Source of the DNA: Natronomonas marina
GTDB taxonomy: Archaea; Halobacteriota; Halobacteria; Halobacteriales; Haloarculaceae
Reading direction: 5' to 3'
Length of the DNA: 64,000 bases
NCBI RefSeq assembly: GCF_024298905.1
Contig: NZ_CP101154.1
Span: forward strand, 930,001-994,000
The notes below the pieces were generated by a model. The model made no database searches. It had not been told where the DNA came from and was given only the letters and a program-made list of their open reading frames with translations. A program made the translations under genes and the position numbers. Below, piece by piece: positions 16,828 through 25,063 of this stretch; positions within the stretch are counted from its first letter, which is position 1; each line of letters opens with the position of its first letter.

Positions 16828-18216
16828 ATGAAACGACGCTCGCTGAAGGCACTCGCGGCCGCGTTCTCCCTCACGGCGCCGTGGGTCGTCGTCTGGGTCC
16901 TCACGACGGGAATCCCGTTGCTTCTGGACCTCATCGCGCCGACGGTTGCCTACGAACCGCCGGCCCTCGTGTCGTCGATTCCGACGGGCGGCATCGTCCT
17001 CCTCAGCGGCGTCGCCGTGCTGGGGGCATCCTTCCTTTTGGCGTGGGCGGCCGAGACCGCCGAGAAGGACGTCCCCCGCTCGTTCGCCATCGCGGTGCTG
17101 GCGGTGCTGGCGGTCGCCCCCGAGTACGCCGTCGACGCGCTGTACGCGTTCAACGCCGGCAGGTTCGCCGGCACCGAACGGGGCATCGAGGCCGGCAACC
17201 TCGCGGTCGCCAACATGACCGGCGCCAATCGCATCCTCATCGGCATCGGCTGGGCCGGCATCGCGCTGTTCACCGTCTACCGGGCCGGCTCCGCCGCCGA
17301 CCCCGCGGTCGAGACGCGGTCCGGCTTCCTCGCCGACGCCGTCACGCTGGACCGCGGCATCGGCCTGGAGGTCGTCTTCCTGCTGGCGGCGACCGCCTGG
17401 GCGTTCCTCGTCCCGCTCGGCGGCGGCATCGACGCCCTCGACATGTTCGTACTGGTCGGCATCTACGTCGCCTACATCCTGGTCGTCCTGCGGGGCGACG
17501 TCGACCCCGACACCCACCACATCGGCGTGCCCGCCTACCTCCAGACGTACCCGAAGGCGAAGCGGGTAGCGACCGTCGTCGGCCTGTTCGTCTACTCCGG
17601 GCTGTTGATTTTCATCGCCGTCGAGCCGTTCGCCCACGGTCTCGAGGAACTGGGCCAGGCGGTCGGCGTGCCCTCCTTCTTCATGATACAGTGGATCGCG
17701 CCGCTGGCCTCGGAGTCGCCGGAGCTCATCGTCGTCGTCTACCTCGTGAACAAGGCCCGCTCGACGGCCGGATTCAACGCCCTCATCTCCTCGAAGCTCA
17801 ACCAGTGGACGCTGCTCATCGGGACGCTCGTCGTCGTCTACTCGCTGGCGCTGGGTCGGTACGGCGCGCTTCCCTTCGACCAGAAGCAGTCCGCCGAAAT
17901 CTGGCTGACCGCCGCCCAGTCGCTCTTTGCCATCTCCGTGCTGATCAACTTCGAGATATCCGTCCGGGAGGCGGTCGTCATCCTGACGCTGTTCGTCTCG
18001 CAGGTCCTCCTCGAGTTCCTCATCATCCGCGGCGTCGCGCTCCCGGCGACCTCCTACGAACTCCTCGTCGGCTACAGCGCCGTCTACGTCGTCCTCGCCG
18101 CGGGGCTGTTCGTCTCGCGCCGCGAGTCGTTCCGGGCACTCCTGCGGGAGACGGCCGGCACCATCAGTCACGCGGCCTTCCCCGAGGAGGAGTCCACTCC
18201 CGGCGCCGACGACTGA
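16828..18216 (+). CDS. CaCA-family sodium/calcium (cation/proton) exchanger
   Basis: 462-residue integral membrane protein with the inverted alpha repeats that bind the ion: alpha-1 APEYAVDAL with Glu99 followed by GNLAVANMTGANRILIG, and alpha-2 ASESPELIVVVYLVNKARS followed by FNALISSKLNQWTLLIG (295-332). About 11-12 hydrophobic segments. It would exchange Na+ or H+ for Ca2+ across the cytoplasmic membrane. The internal segment 220-250 is a cytoplasmic loop. Confidence 0.9.
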   Translation: MKRRSLKALAAAFSLTAPWVVVWVLTTGIPLLLDLIAPTVAYEPPALVSSIPTGGIVLLSGVAVLGASFLLAWAAETAEKDVPRSFAIAVLAVLAVAPEYAVDALYAFNAGRFAGTERGIEAGNLAVANMTGANRILIGIGWAGIALFTVYRAGSAADPAVETRSGFLADAVTLDRGIGLEVVFLLAATAWAFLVPLGGGIDALDMFVLVGIYVAYILVVLRGDVDPDTHHIGVPAYLQTYPKAKRVATVVGLFVYSGLLIFIAVEPFAHGLEELGQAVGVPSFFMIQWIAPLASESPELIVVVYLVNKARSTAGFNALISSKLNQWTLLIGTLVVVYSLALGRYGALPFDQKQSAEIWLTAAQSLFAISVLINFEISVREAVVILTLFVSQVLLEFLIIRGVALPATSYELLVGYSAVYVVLAAGLFVSRRESFRALLRETAGTISHAAFPEEESTPGADD

Positions 18217-18313
18217 GACCGCGTCGGTTCCGTGCCTGGCCCGATCCGTCCGGTCGCGTCGGGGGCGATCCGCCCGTTCGCACCGCAACTGAAAGGTGGT
18301 CCCGGGACCGACG

Positions 18314-18544
18314 GTGCGTGTGCCCCTCGACGTTCCGTTCTGTGACACGCCGGGGCAGTCGCTCGTCGTCGGCGTCGCTGCCGGCGTCGCCGGCGGGCTG
18401 GCTGGAGCGGCCGCCGGCCTCGGCACCGCCGGCGTCGTCGCCCTCGCGGCGGGACTGGCGCTCGTCGGCGAACTGGGTGGGCACCTGCTGCGAGGCGACG
18501 AGCAGTTCCGGGCGGCGGTCCGGCAGGTTCGAGAGGGTCGGTAG
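18314..18544 (+). CDS. Small hydrophobic protein, uncharacterised
   Basis: 76 residues from a GTG at 18314. One or two Gly/Ala-rich membrane segments (about 18-55) are followed by a charged C-terminus, HLLRGDEQFRAAVRQVREGR. Resembles small membrane-associated haloarchaeal proteins, but no family is recognised. It may be cotranscribed with the exchanger 97 bases upstream. Confidence 0.5.
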   Translation: MRVPLDVPFCDTPGQSLVVGVAAGVAGGLAGAAAGLGTAGVVALAAGLALVGELGGHLLRGDEQFRAAVRQVREGR

Positions 18545-18561
18545 CGCCGCCCCGGCGACGG

Positions 18562-18975
18562 CTACCCCTCCTCGACCGGAATCTCCGCGACCCGGCGGAG
18601 CGGTTCGAGGTGGGTCGCCGCCGCCGGTCTCAGTTGGAAGGTCCCGTGGAGGTCCGCGGCCGGGCGGCCGTGGACGACCCGCGTGATCGGCCTGGCGGCC
18701 GACGAGTAGGCCCGCGACAGGCCCTCGACCACACGGTCGTCGACGCCCGTCCGCCGGAGGACGCGCGCGACCGACTCCCCGCCGACGTGGACGACCCCGT
18801 CCTCGACGAGCATGAACGCGAAGGGACGGCCGTCGAACTGGGCGTCGAGGAACGCCTGGATCGGCGCCGAGTCCCACCGGACGGCCCGGATCGTCTCCGA
18901 ACGGCAGGTCACCGCCTCGGCGGCGGCCCGGAAGACGGCGTTGCTGCCGTCGTAGACGAGGAGCGAGCGCTGCAC
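18562..18975 (-). CDS. DCC-like (DUF393-type) thioredoxin-fold protein lacking the redox cysteines
   Basis: 137 residues from GTG 18975. The start LLVYDGSNAVFRAAAEAV and the downstream pattern AFMLVEDGVVHVGGESVARVL resemble the DUF393/DCC family, in which the first strand is followed by DxxCxxC. Here that position is DGSNAVF, without the cysteine pair, so a thiol-disulfide role is doubtful. Gly/Ser-type residues after the second strand match the family (GGESV). Convergent with the small membrane gene. Confidence 0.6.
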   Translation of the reverse strand: MQRSLLVYDGSNAVFRAAAEAVTCRSETIRAVRWDSAPIQAFLDAQFDGRPFAFMLVEDGVVHVGGESVARVLRRTGVDDRVVEGLSRAYSSAARPITRVVHGRPAADLHGTFQLRPAAATHLEPLRRVAEIPVEEG

Positions 18976-19197
18976 GGGTCGTCACTGGTGGGCGGCCGGT
19001 TTGAGCCTTTCCGAGCCGGCAGCCGGGGAAAGCGACGCGCGACGACCACCAGAAGGGGTCCTCGGCCGGGCGTTCCCGGACGCCCCGGGCGGACTCGAAG
19101 CCGTCGTCGGCGTGGGTGACGTATCGCAGTGCCCGTAGAAGCGTTCGTCCGGCCCCTCGTCGACATCCCGGCGGTCGCGGGGGTCGAATCCGTCAGC

Positions 19198-19207
19198 TAT
19201 TTTATTC
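19198..19207 (+). promoter_or_regulatory. TATA box of glycosyltransferase gene
   Basis: TATTTTATTC centred about 28 bases upstream of ATG 19231, the best promoter match in this intergenic region. It supports the internal ATG over an upstream alternative at 19129. Confidence 0.6.
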
Positions 19208-19230
19208 GCAGCGAGAGACACGTTCCGGTG

Positions 19231-19926
19231 ATGACGGTGCCAGCGGTGAGTTTCGTCGTGCCGGCCCGCAACGAGGCGGGCTATCTCGACGCCGCGCTTT
19301 CCAGCATCGAGTCCCAGGAGACCGACCGGCGCTACGAGGTCGTCGTCGCCGACGGCGGAAGCACCGACGGGACCGCCGACGTCGCGCGGGATCACGGGGC
19401 GACCGTGGTCCGGGAGGGCGGCCACAGCATCGCCAGCGGGCGCAACCGTGGCGCCGAGGTCGCGGCGGGCGAGTGGCTGGCCTTCGTCGACGCCGACACG
19501 ACGGTCGCGCCGGAGTACCTCGAGCGGATGCTGTCGTTCGTCGACCGCGAGGGGCTGACGGCGGCGACCTCGAACTGCCGGATCACCGGTCCCCGGCGGG
19601 CGAAGCTCGTCGAGTGGACCATCAACCACGCCTTCCCGCGGCTGTCGGTCCCGATACTGCCGGGGTTCAACACCTTCGTCCGCCGGGACGCCTTCGAGAG
19701 CGTCGGCGGCTTCCCCGAGGTGCCGAACGAGGACACGGCGTTCAGCCGGACCATCGGCCGCTCGGAGCCGACGGGCTACTGTCCGGCGACGCTCGTCGAG
19801 AGTTCCGGCCGCCGGGTCGCCGAATCGGGGCTTTCGGGCACACTGTATCATTACCTCCGCCTCGACGTCGGCCGCCTGCGGCGGGGTCACAGCGGTCCCA
19901 CGGGGAGCGGAACCGACGCGGAGTAG
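19231..19926 (+). CDS. Family 2 glycosyltransferase
   Basis: 231-residue GT-A enzyme that transfers a sugar from an activated nucleotide or dolichol donor, probably at the inner membrane face. Nucleotide-binding VPARNEAGYLDAAL and VVADGGSTDGTAD lie near the N-terminus, and the metal-binding FVDADTT follows near residue 88. The acceptor-side segment VPNEDTAFSRTIG carries the general base (ED). No C-terminal membrane anchor is present. It is alone, followed 31 bases later by a small zinc protein. Confidence 0.88.
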   Translation: MTVPAVSFVVPARNEAGYLDAALSSIESQETDRRYEVVVADGGSTDGTADVARDHGATVVREGGHSIASGRNRGAEVAAGEWLAFVDADTTVAPEYLERMLSFVDREGLTAATSNCRITGPRRAKLVEWTINHAFPRLSVPILPGFNTFVRRDAFESVGGFPEVPNEDTAFSRTIGRSEPTGYCPATLVESSGRRVAESGLSGTLYHYLRLDVGRLRRGHSGPTGSGTDAE

Positions 19927-19957
19927 CGTTAAGTGCTCCGGCGACGCACCGTCTAGT

Positions 19958-20104
19958 ATGTCAGTCCGAACCACACACCGGTGTCTGGAGTGCGGCTTCG
20001 AGGCACCCGTCGGGGCCGACGAGTGGGCCACCGTCGAACACCCCCCGCTCGGGGAACTGACCCAGTGTCCGGAGTGCGGCAGCACCAACACCCGGACGCT
20101 GTAG
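19958..20104 (+). CDS. Small zinc-ribbon protein
   Basis: 48 residues, MSVRTTHRCLECGFEAPVGADE through TQCPECGSTNTRTL. Two CxxC knuckles (CLEC and CPEC) about 30 residues apart form a rubredoxin-like zinc ribbon. Such tiny proteins are abundant in haloarchaea and some affect regulation or biofilm. No specific role can be assigned. Promoter-like TTAAGT lies about 28 bases upstream. Confidence 0.75.
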   Translation: MSVRTTHRCLECGFEAPVGADEWATVEHPPLGELTQCPECGSTNTRTL

Positions 20105-20187
20105 GCGGCCTCGGTGCGCGAGGCGCTCCCTCTCCCGGGACGTACCCGCGGGCACGGTCGACGAGCGAGCGTCCCGGCTGGCGGCCG

Positions 20188-21216
20188 TCAGTCGGTCCCG
20201 TCCAGCGCCGCTGCGACGACGAGCGGCAGCGTGATGGTCGCGTCGGCGTACACCGAGACGCTGCGGGCTTCCTTCTCCAACTTGCCCCACGAGCGGGCCT
20301 CGTCGAGGGTCGCCCCCGAGAGCCCGCCGGTCTGTGGGGGGTCCATCGTCAACTGGACGGCGTAGTCGTAGGCGTCCGGCGTCACGAGCATCGTCTGCAG
20401 GACGTAGTTCTTCGGGACGCCGCCGCCGACGACGATGGCGGCCGTCGAGTCCGCCTCGTAGGCGAGGTCGTTCAGCGGCGACATGTCGGCGAGCGCGTCC
20501 AGCGAGAAGCCGGTCACCTGCGAGCGGAGCCACGCCTGCAGGCCCAGCACGGAGTCCTGGATGGCCGGGACGTAGACCGGCACGTCGTTCTCGTAGGCCG
20601 CCGCCGCGATGCCGGCCGCTTCCTCGATTCCCTCCCGGTCGTTCACCGCGGCGTTGGCGCGGCCGAGTTCCCGCGTGAACTCCGCGATGGAGACGACCTC
20701 CTCGCCGATCGCCTCGAACACCTCCGCCCGGAGGTGCTCCTCGAAGGCCGCGAAGTGCTCTTGGGGGAGGTAGACGTTGTAGATGCGGTCGACCTCCTCC
20801 TCGCGCAGTCGCTCGTCGAACTCCCGCTCCTCGAGTTCGGGGTGGGAGTGACGGCCGTGGTGGTGCTTGCCGCCGATGGCCTCGATCGCGTCGTGGGTCA
20901 GGTTCGCCCCCGTCGTCACCAGGGCGTCGACGTGGCCCTCCCGGATCAGGTCGGCGACGATGCGGCGCATCCCGGCCGGCACCATCGCGCCCGCCAGCCC
21001 CAGGAACGTCGTCGTTTCCGGGCTGTCGAAGATGTCGGCGGTCACGTCGATGGCCTCGTGGAGGTCCGCCGCGCCGATGCCGGCCTTGCCGTACTCGGTG
21101 GCCAACTCGGCGACGGTCATCCCCGCCGAGACGCCGGCGTGCTCGACGGGGTCGTGGCCGAACTCCTCGCGGTCCGGCTCCTCGCGGACCGACCCCTCTT
21201 GGTCGTCGTCGCTCAT
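20188..21216 (-). CDS. dys: Deoxyhypusine synthase
   Basis: 342 residues from ATG 21216. Transfers the aminobutyl (or agmatine-derived) group to the specific lysine of translation factor aIF5A using NAD+. NAD-binding and active-site segments are visible: TTGANLTHD, SPLNDLAYEADSTAAIVVGG, and the catalytic-lysine region SWGKLEKEA near 310-317 followed by YADATITLPLVVAA. The acidic N-terminus is a haloarchaeal addition. It follows the YkgJ-like gene in transcription order. Confidence 0.93.
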   Translation of the reverse strand: MSDDDQEGSVREEPDREEFGHDPVEHAGVSAGMTVAELATEYGKAGIGAADLHEAIDVTADIFDSPETTTFLGLAGAMVPAGMRRIVADLIREGHVDALVTTGANLTHDAIEAIGGKHHHGRHSHPELEEREFDERLREEEVDRIYNVYLPQEHFAAFEEHLRAEVFEAIGEEVVSIAEFTRELGRANAAVNDREGIEEAAGIAAAAYENDVPVYVPAIQDSVLGLQAWLRSQVTGFSLDALADMSPLNDLAYEADSTAAIVVGGGVPKNYVLQTMLVTPDAYDYAVQLTMDPPQTGGLSGATLDEARSWGKLEKEARSVSVYADATITLPLVVAAALDGTD

Positions 21217-21270
21217 TGTCCCGTCCTCGGGCGGCGGCCGTTTCAAGGACGCGGTTCCCACCGGAGCAGG

Positions 21271-21768
21271 CTACAGTTCCACCTTCGTCGTCGGATCGTC
21301 GAGGTTCCACAGCAGTTCGGGCAAGAAGGCGTCGAGGTGCTCGACGACGCGCCGCTCGCTGACGTCGAGACCGTCGCAGTGCTCGTGGGCCTCCTCGCGG
21401 ACCGAGACGTGGATGTCGCCCGACTCGACGTGGACCTCCAGCGGGAAGACCGAACAGCGGGCGGGCTTCCAGTCGTGCTCGGCGTGCAGCGCACAGAGAC
21501 CGTCCTCCCGCAGGAAGAAGCACGCCTGGCCGTCCTCGGCGGCGTGGGGGTGGTCGTCGGCCTTCGGTTCCCGGCGGACGAAGTCCCGGCCGCGGAACTG
21601 CGCGACGGCCGCCGACAGCGACTCCCGCTCGGCGAGTTCGAGGAAGTCCTTCTCGTACAGCAGGACGCCGTGCCGACAGCACCACGTACAGTCGTCGACG
21701 CACTCGAAGGTCAGCGAGGGGTCGAAGTCGACGACGGCCTCCTTGCCCGGGTACACCTCGACGCGCAC
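21271..21768 (-). CDS. YkgJ-family cysteine-cluster protein
   Basis: 165 residues from GTG 21768 (VRVEVYPGKEAVVDFD). The family pattern CxxxCxxCC appears as FECVDDCTWCCRHG, with further cysteines in QACFFLREDGLCALH and ARCSVFPL; together these probably bind zinc or an Fe-S centre. Function of YkgJ proteins is not firmly known; a tRNA or protein oxidase role has been proposed for some. It lies 38 bases downstream of the MBL-like gene. Confidence 0.85.
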   Translation of the reverse strand: MRVEVYPGKEAVVDFDPSLTFECVDDCTWCCRHGVLLYEKDFLELAERESLSAAVAQFRGRDFVRREPKADDHPHAAEDGQACFFLREDGLCALHAEHDWKPARCSVFPLEVHVESGDIHVSVREEAHEHCDGLDVSERRVVEHLDAFLPELLWNLDDPTTKVEL

Positions 21769-21806
21769 ACCGTCGGTCGGGACCGGAGCGGCAAATGCGT
21801 GTCGCG

Positions 21807-22505
21807 TCAGGTCCGGACGGCCGCCAGCATCGTCCCGACCTGCTTCCGGCCGTTCTCGACGAGTGCTCGCGGGAACCGCCACCGGGCGTTCACGAGGGCG
21901 TCCTCCAGCGCCGCGGCGGCCCCCACCTCGAGACCCGGTCCGTGCCCCGAGAGGACCCGCTCCGGCGAGCAGTCGCCGAAGGCCTCCCGGGGCGGCGTCA
22001 GCCGCCGTATCGTCATCACGCCGAGCCGTTCGTCGCCGACGGTCTGGTAGTCGGCCGTCCCGACCGACTCGGAGGCGACCAGCGTCTCCCCGTCGTAGAG
22101 GGCGTACTCCTGCCAGGCGGCGCCGTGGGCCACCTCGAGGAGTTCGTACTCGCCGACCGCCTCGCCGACGTCGAGCCGTTCGACCGGTGCCGACAGCGTC
22201 TCCGCGACGTCCGTCATCGGCGCCGGCAGCGTCACCGGAACGTCGTGGTGTTCGGCGAAGACGTCGGCGTCGCGGGCGTGGTGGTTCGAGAGCACGATGA
22301 CGCCGGCTACCTCGCCGTACTCGTCGACGACGTCCTCGACGCCCGGGGCGTCCAGCGGGTCGACGAGCCAGACGCCCCCGCCGGTGGCGAGGGCGTGACT
22401 CGCCCGCTCCATCGTCTCCCCGGGGTGGGGTATCCACCCGACGCCACCCTCGAAGCGGTCGACAACCTCCGGTTCGGTCGTGGCTCCGGTCGCCTTCGCC
22501 GGCAT
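21807..22505 (-). CDS. Degenerate metallo-beta-lactamase-fold protein
   Basis: 232 residues from ATG 22505. The order of elements (GGGVWLVDPL, GVIVLSNHHARDADVFAEHH, late LSGHGPG) follows MBL-fold hydrolases, but the canonical HxHxDH is reduced to SNHHARDAD. Metal binding is therefore partial or altered. Haloarchaea carry many such paralogues. Activity is unknown. Confidence 0.7.
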   Translation of the reverse strand: MPAKATGATTEPEVVDRFEGGVGWIPHPGETMERASHALATGGGVWLVDPLDAPGVEDVVDEYGEVAGVIVLSNHHARDADVFAEHHDVPVTLPAPMTDVAETLSAPVERLDVGEAVGEYELLEVAHGAAWQEYALYDGETLVASESVGTADYQTVGDERLGVMTIRRLTPPREAFGDCSPERVLSGHGPGLEVGAAAALEDALVNARWRFPRALVENGRKQVGTMLAAVRT

Positions 22506-22553
22506 GGGCGCACCCACCGTCGAGAGGGACAAAAACGTTGTCGGGTCCGGGCC

Positions 22554-22877
22554 TCAACTGTACCCGCGCCAGCGGTTGCCGCACTCGGTGCACTTGAAGA
22601 ACCGCGTCGGCGGTTCGTCGGCCGAACCGGTCTGCTTGATGGTGTACCACGCCTCGCCGTGGCCACACTCCTCGCAGGTCACGTCGTCGGCGGTGGGCTT
22701 GCCCTCGAAGTCGGCGTCCGGCGAGGACTCGATGACGTCGTCGTCGCTCTGGGCCTCCGTCGTGACGAAGGCGTCGGCCCGCTCTTCGTCCTTCGACTGG
22801 GTCGCCCCGCAGGACGAACAGACCATCTCCCCCTCCCGGGAGTGCATCATCGAACCGCAGTCGTCGCAGAACTGCAT
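22554..22877 (-). CDS. tfs: Transcription elongation factor TFS (TFIIS-like)
   Basis: 107 residues. The N-terminal Rpb9-like ribbon has Cys4, Cys7, Cys20, Cys23 and the C-terminal TFIIS ribbon Cys68, Cys71, Cys96, Cys99. The acidic hairpin that enters the polymerase channel and stimulates transcript cleavage is Asp87-Glu88 in TGSADEPPTRFF. Length is standard for archaeal TFS. ATG 22877 begins MQFCDDCGSMM, as in homologues. It follows two overlapping zinc-protein genes. Confidence 0.96.
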   Translation of the reverse strand: MQFCDDCGSMMHSREGEMVCSSCGATQSKDEERADAFVTTEAQSDDDVIESSPDADFEGKPTADDVTCEECGHGEAWYTIKQTGSADEPPTRFFKCTECGNRWRGYS

Positions 22878-22920
22878 GTCCGGGCGCAGGACGGGCGCGG
22901 GCAAAAGCCTGCGGTTCGCG

Positions 22921-23340
22921 TCACTCGGTGTCGAGGACGTCGACGGTGCCGTGCCGCTCTTCGACGACGGGGCAGTTCCGGACGCGGAACCGCTCGCTGT
23001 CGACGACCGCCTCGATTTCGGTGCCGGGGTGGAGACAGGACACGTCCGGCGGCTCGGCGAAGTATTCACAGCGCTGGCAGAAGCGGTTCTTCGGGACGAC
23101 CGCCTCCTCGCCGTCGGTCTCGACGGGCGTGGTCTCCTCGTCGGTCGGACTCTCCTCTGCGAACTGCTCGAAGAGGTCGCCCTCCTCGCCGGCGGGCTCG
23201 GTGCCCGTCGACAGCTCCTCCCAGACGTCCTCGTCGGCTGCCTCGATGTCGACGTCGTCGAACAGCTCCGCGATGTCGGCGTCGTCGGCGCCGTTCGAGT
23301 CGTCGTCCCCGACGTCGTCGAAGGGCGACTCCTCACTCAT
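22921..23340 (-). CDS. Acidic zinc-binding protein, uncharacterised
   Basis: 139 residues. The first 85 are extremely acidic and probably disordered. The C-terminus has a CxxC knuckle (FCQRCEYF) with later Cys in VSCLHPGTE and NCPVVEE, giving four potential metal ligands. Its start overlaps the stop of the coiled-coil gene by 8 bases, and it lies 43 bases before tfs, suggesting one transcript of transcription-related or zinc proteins. Confidence 0.75.
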   Translation of the reverse strand: MSEESPFDDVGDDDSNGADDADIAELFDDVDIEAADEDVWEELSTGTEPAGEEGDLFEQFAEESPTDEETTPVETDGEEAVVPKNRFCQRCEYFAEPPDVSCLHPGTEIEAVVDSERFRVRNCPVVEERHGTVDVLDTE

Positions 23341-24130
23341 CGTCGTCGTCTCCGGAGTCGGGGGCCGGCTCGGGGGCGTGTTCGGGCTCGGGACCCGTCA
23401 GCTTCGCCCGACTGAAGATGATGCCGGTCGTGGTGATGTCGCGCAGCGCCGCGTCGCAGTGGGGACAGGCTGCCTCGGTCAACAGCGGGATGGAGACGGA
23501 CTCGCCGCAGGCGTCGCAGCTGGCCTCCGAGACGCCGCGACGGTTGGCGGTCTCGCGGAGCCGTTCGAGGTGGCGCCGCGACTCGGGGGACCGACCGCTC
23601 GAATCGTTCCGAAGCCGGAGGACGACCCGCGCCAGCGTGTCGAGTTTCGCGTCGGCGTCGGCGAGGTCGCTCTCGACCTCGTCGACCGCTTCCGAGAGAT
23701 CGGCGACGCCGGTTGCGACCTCGTCGAGGCGGTCCGAGAGACGCGCCAACTCCTCGTGGCTGTGGTCGGTCTTCGCCCTGTTTCGGACGGCGTCCCGGAG
23801 CTGGAGGACGCGGTTTCGGAGCGATTCGAGGTCCTCCTCGAGGTCCGCTTCGAGGGAGTCGATGCGGCCGTCGACGGTGCTGATCTCGCCGTCGCGCTCG
23901 CGGAGCTGTGCCTCGACCTCCGTCTGAATCCGTTCGCTGACGTCCGTCGACCCGGTGGCGCCCTCGACGTCGCCGTCGAGGTCGGCCGTCGCACGGTAGG
24001 CGCTCAGCACCTGGACCAGCAGTTCCTCCCGGTCGACCCCGAGCGACGCCGCCCGTTCGTCGACCCACTCCTCGAGCGGGGCCGGCAACGAGACGGTCGT
24101 TTCGGGCCCGTCGGCCGACTCGGTAGCCAT
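23333..24130 (-). CDS. Coiled-coil protein with C-terminal zinc knuckles
   Basis: 265 residues. An N-terminal TTVSLPAPLEEWVDERAASL segment resembles a ribbon-helix-helix/CopG-like dimerisation unit. Residues 55-175 are a long heptad-rich coiled coil (RIDSLEADLEEDLESLRNRV and following). The end has two CxxC pairs, SCDACGES and ACPHCDAAL, likely a zinc ribbon. Could be a structural or DNA-binding adaptor; function unknown. Overlaps the next gene by 8 bases, implying cotranscription. Confidence 0.75.
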   Translation of the reverse strand: MATESADGPETTVSLPAPLEEWVDERAASLGVDREELLVQVLSAYRATADLDGDVEGATGSTDVSERIQTEVEAQLRERDGEISTVDGRIDSLEADLEEDLESLRNRVLQLRDAVRNRAKTDHSHEELARLSDRLDEVATGVADLSEAVDEVESDLADADAKLDTLARVVLRLRNDSSGRSPESRRHLERLRETANRRGVSEASCDACGESVSIPLLTEAACPHCDAALRDITTTGIIFSRAKLTGPEPEHAPEPAPDSGDDDDE

Positions 24131-24184
24131 TTCATCAGCTTACGAACGTTACCAAGTTAAGGATTCGCCCCCGCTCGCCGATCG

Positions 24185-25021
24185 TTACCGGATCTTCCGG
24201 ACGTCGCTGATGTCGAACCCGGCGTCGCCGATCTCCGTCTCGAATCGGACGATGTTCTCGTCTTCGATGCGGGAGAGGACGCCGCGGAACTGCTGGACGA
24301 TCATCGTCCGGGCGCGATCCGAGCCGCCGCTCTCCCACTCGAACAGCAGCGTCCCGTCGGCGGCGTCCACCAGCTGGCCGTGCTGTTGGTCGTCCAGCGT
24401 CTCCTGGTTGACGTGTGCGAGGATGAGGCCGCCCCACTCGTAGGCCGCCCGCGAGAGCCCCTTCAGCAGGACGGGGATGTCGCTAAACGTGAGGTCGGCG
24501 TTCCTGGCGCCGACCAGGTCCGCGATGGAGTCGATGACGACGACGTTGCCCGCGCCGTGTTCGGTGAGCCGGTCGCCGAGTGCCTCCGGGACCCCCTTCC
24601 GGTCCTGGGACTGCCCCAGTTCCGAGACGTTCCGCGTCCGCTCGGAGTACCACTCACGGGGGACCGGGCTCAGCCGGAAGAACTCCGGCGAGAGGTCGTG
24701 GAACTGGACGTTGTCGATGCTCTCCTCGACGATTTCTTCGTCCATCGCCAGCGACATCTCCCGTTCGACCTGCCGGGCCTCCGACGTGAAGGAGATGTAG
24801 TGGACCTCCTCGGGGGTCGTCGCCCGGTCGTCGAGGCCGCCGTAGTAGAGGTCGAACAGTTCGGGGTCGCCCTCCGCGAGGCCGTTCATCGCCGCCGACG
24901 TGTACATGAACTCGCGGGCGCCGGCGCCAGCGTGGCCCGACAGGAGGACGACGCTACCCGGCGGCGCACCGCCGCCGATGGTCGTGTCGAGCCGTCTGAT
25001 CCCGAACGGGATTCGGTCCAT
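24185..25021 (-). CDS. KaiC-like RecA-superfamily protein (HTR-like) with degenerate Walker A
   Basis: 278 residues. RecA-fold landmarks are present: the P-loop position LLSGHAGAGAREF, Walker B-like NVVVIDSIADL, and LILAHVNQETLDDQQHG. The P-loop lacks the GK[ST] lysine (GAGARE instead). As far as I recall this loss is shared by this haloarchaeal subgroup, so ATP hydrolysis is doubtful though nucleotide binding may persist. Related proteins sit near signalling genes, but none is adjacent here. A leaderless ATG at 25021 is likely. Confidence 0.8.
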   Translation of the reverse strand: MDRIPFGIRRLDTTIGGGAPPGSVVLLSGHAGAGAREFMYTSAAMNGLAEGDPELFDLYYGGLDDRATTPEEVHYISFTSEARQVEREMSLAMDEEIVEESIDNVQFHDLSPEFFRLSPVPREWYSERTRNVSELGQSQDRKGVPEALGDRLTEHGAGNVVVIDSIADLVGARNADLTFSDIPVLLKGLSRAAYEWGGLILAHVNQETLDDQQHGQLVDAADGTLLFEWESGGSDRARTMIVQQFRGVLSRIEDENIVRFETEIGDAGFDISDVRKIR

Positions 25022-25063
25022 ACGCCCACCTTCGCCCGCGGAACCTTAAATCGTGGAGCCTCC

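Noticed and set aside
15901-18426. 841-codon minus-strand frame
   Set aside because: Antisense to the flavoprotein and CaCA exchanger, whose motifs are clear.
18976-19166. Possible minus-strand coding segment reading VTHADDGFESARG
   Set aside because: Composition is haloarchaeal-like but it has no good start codon and runs without stop into the antisense of the DCC-like gene.
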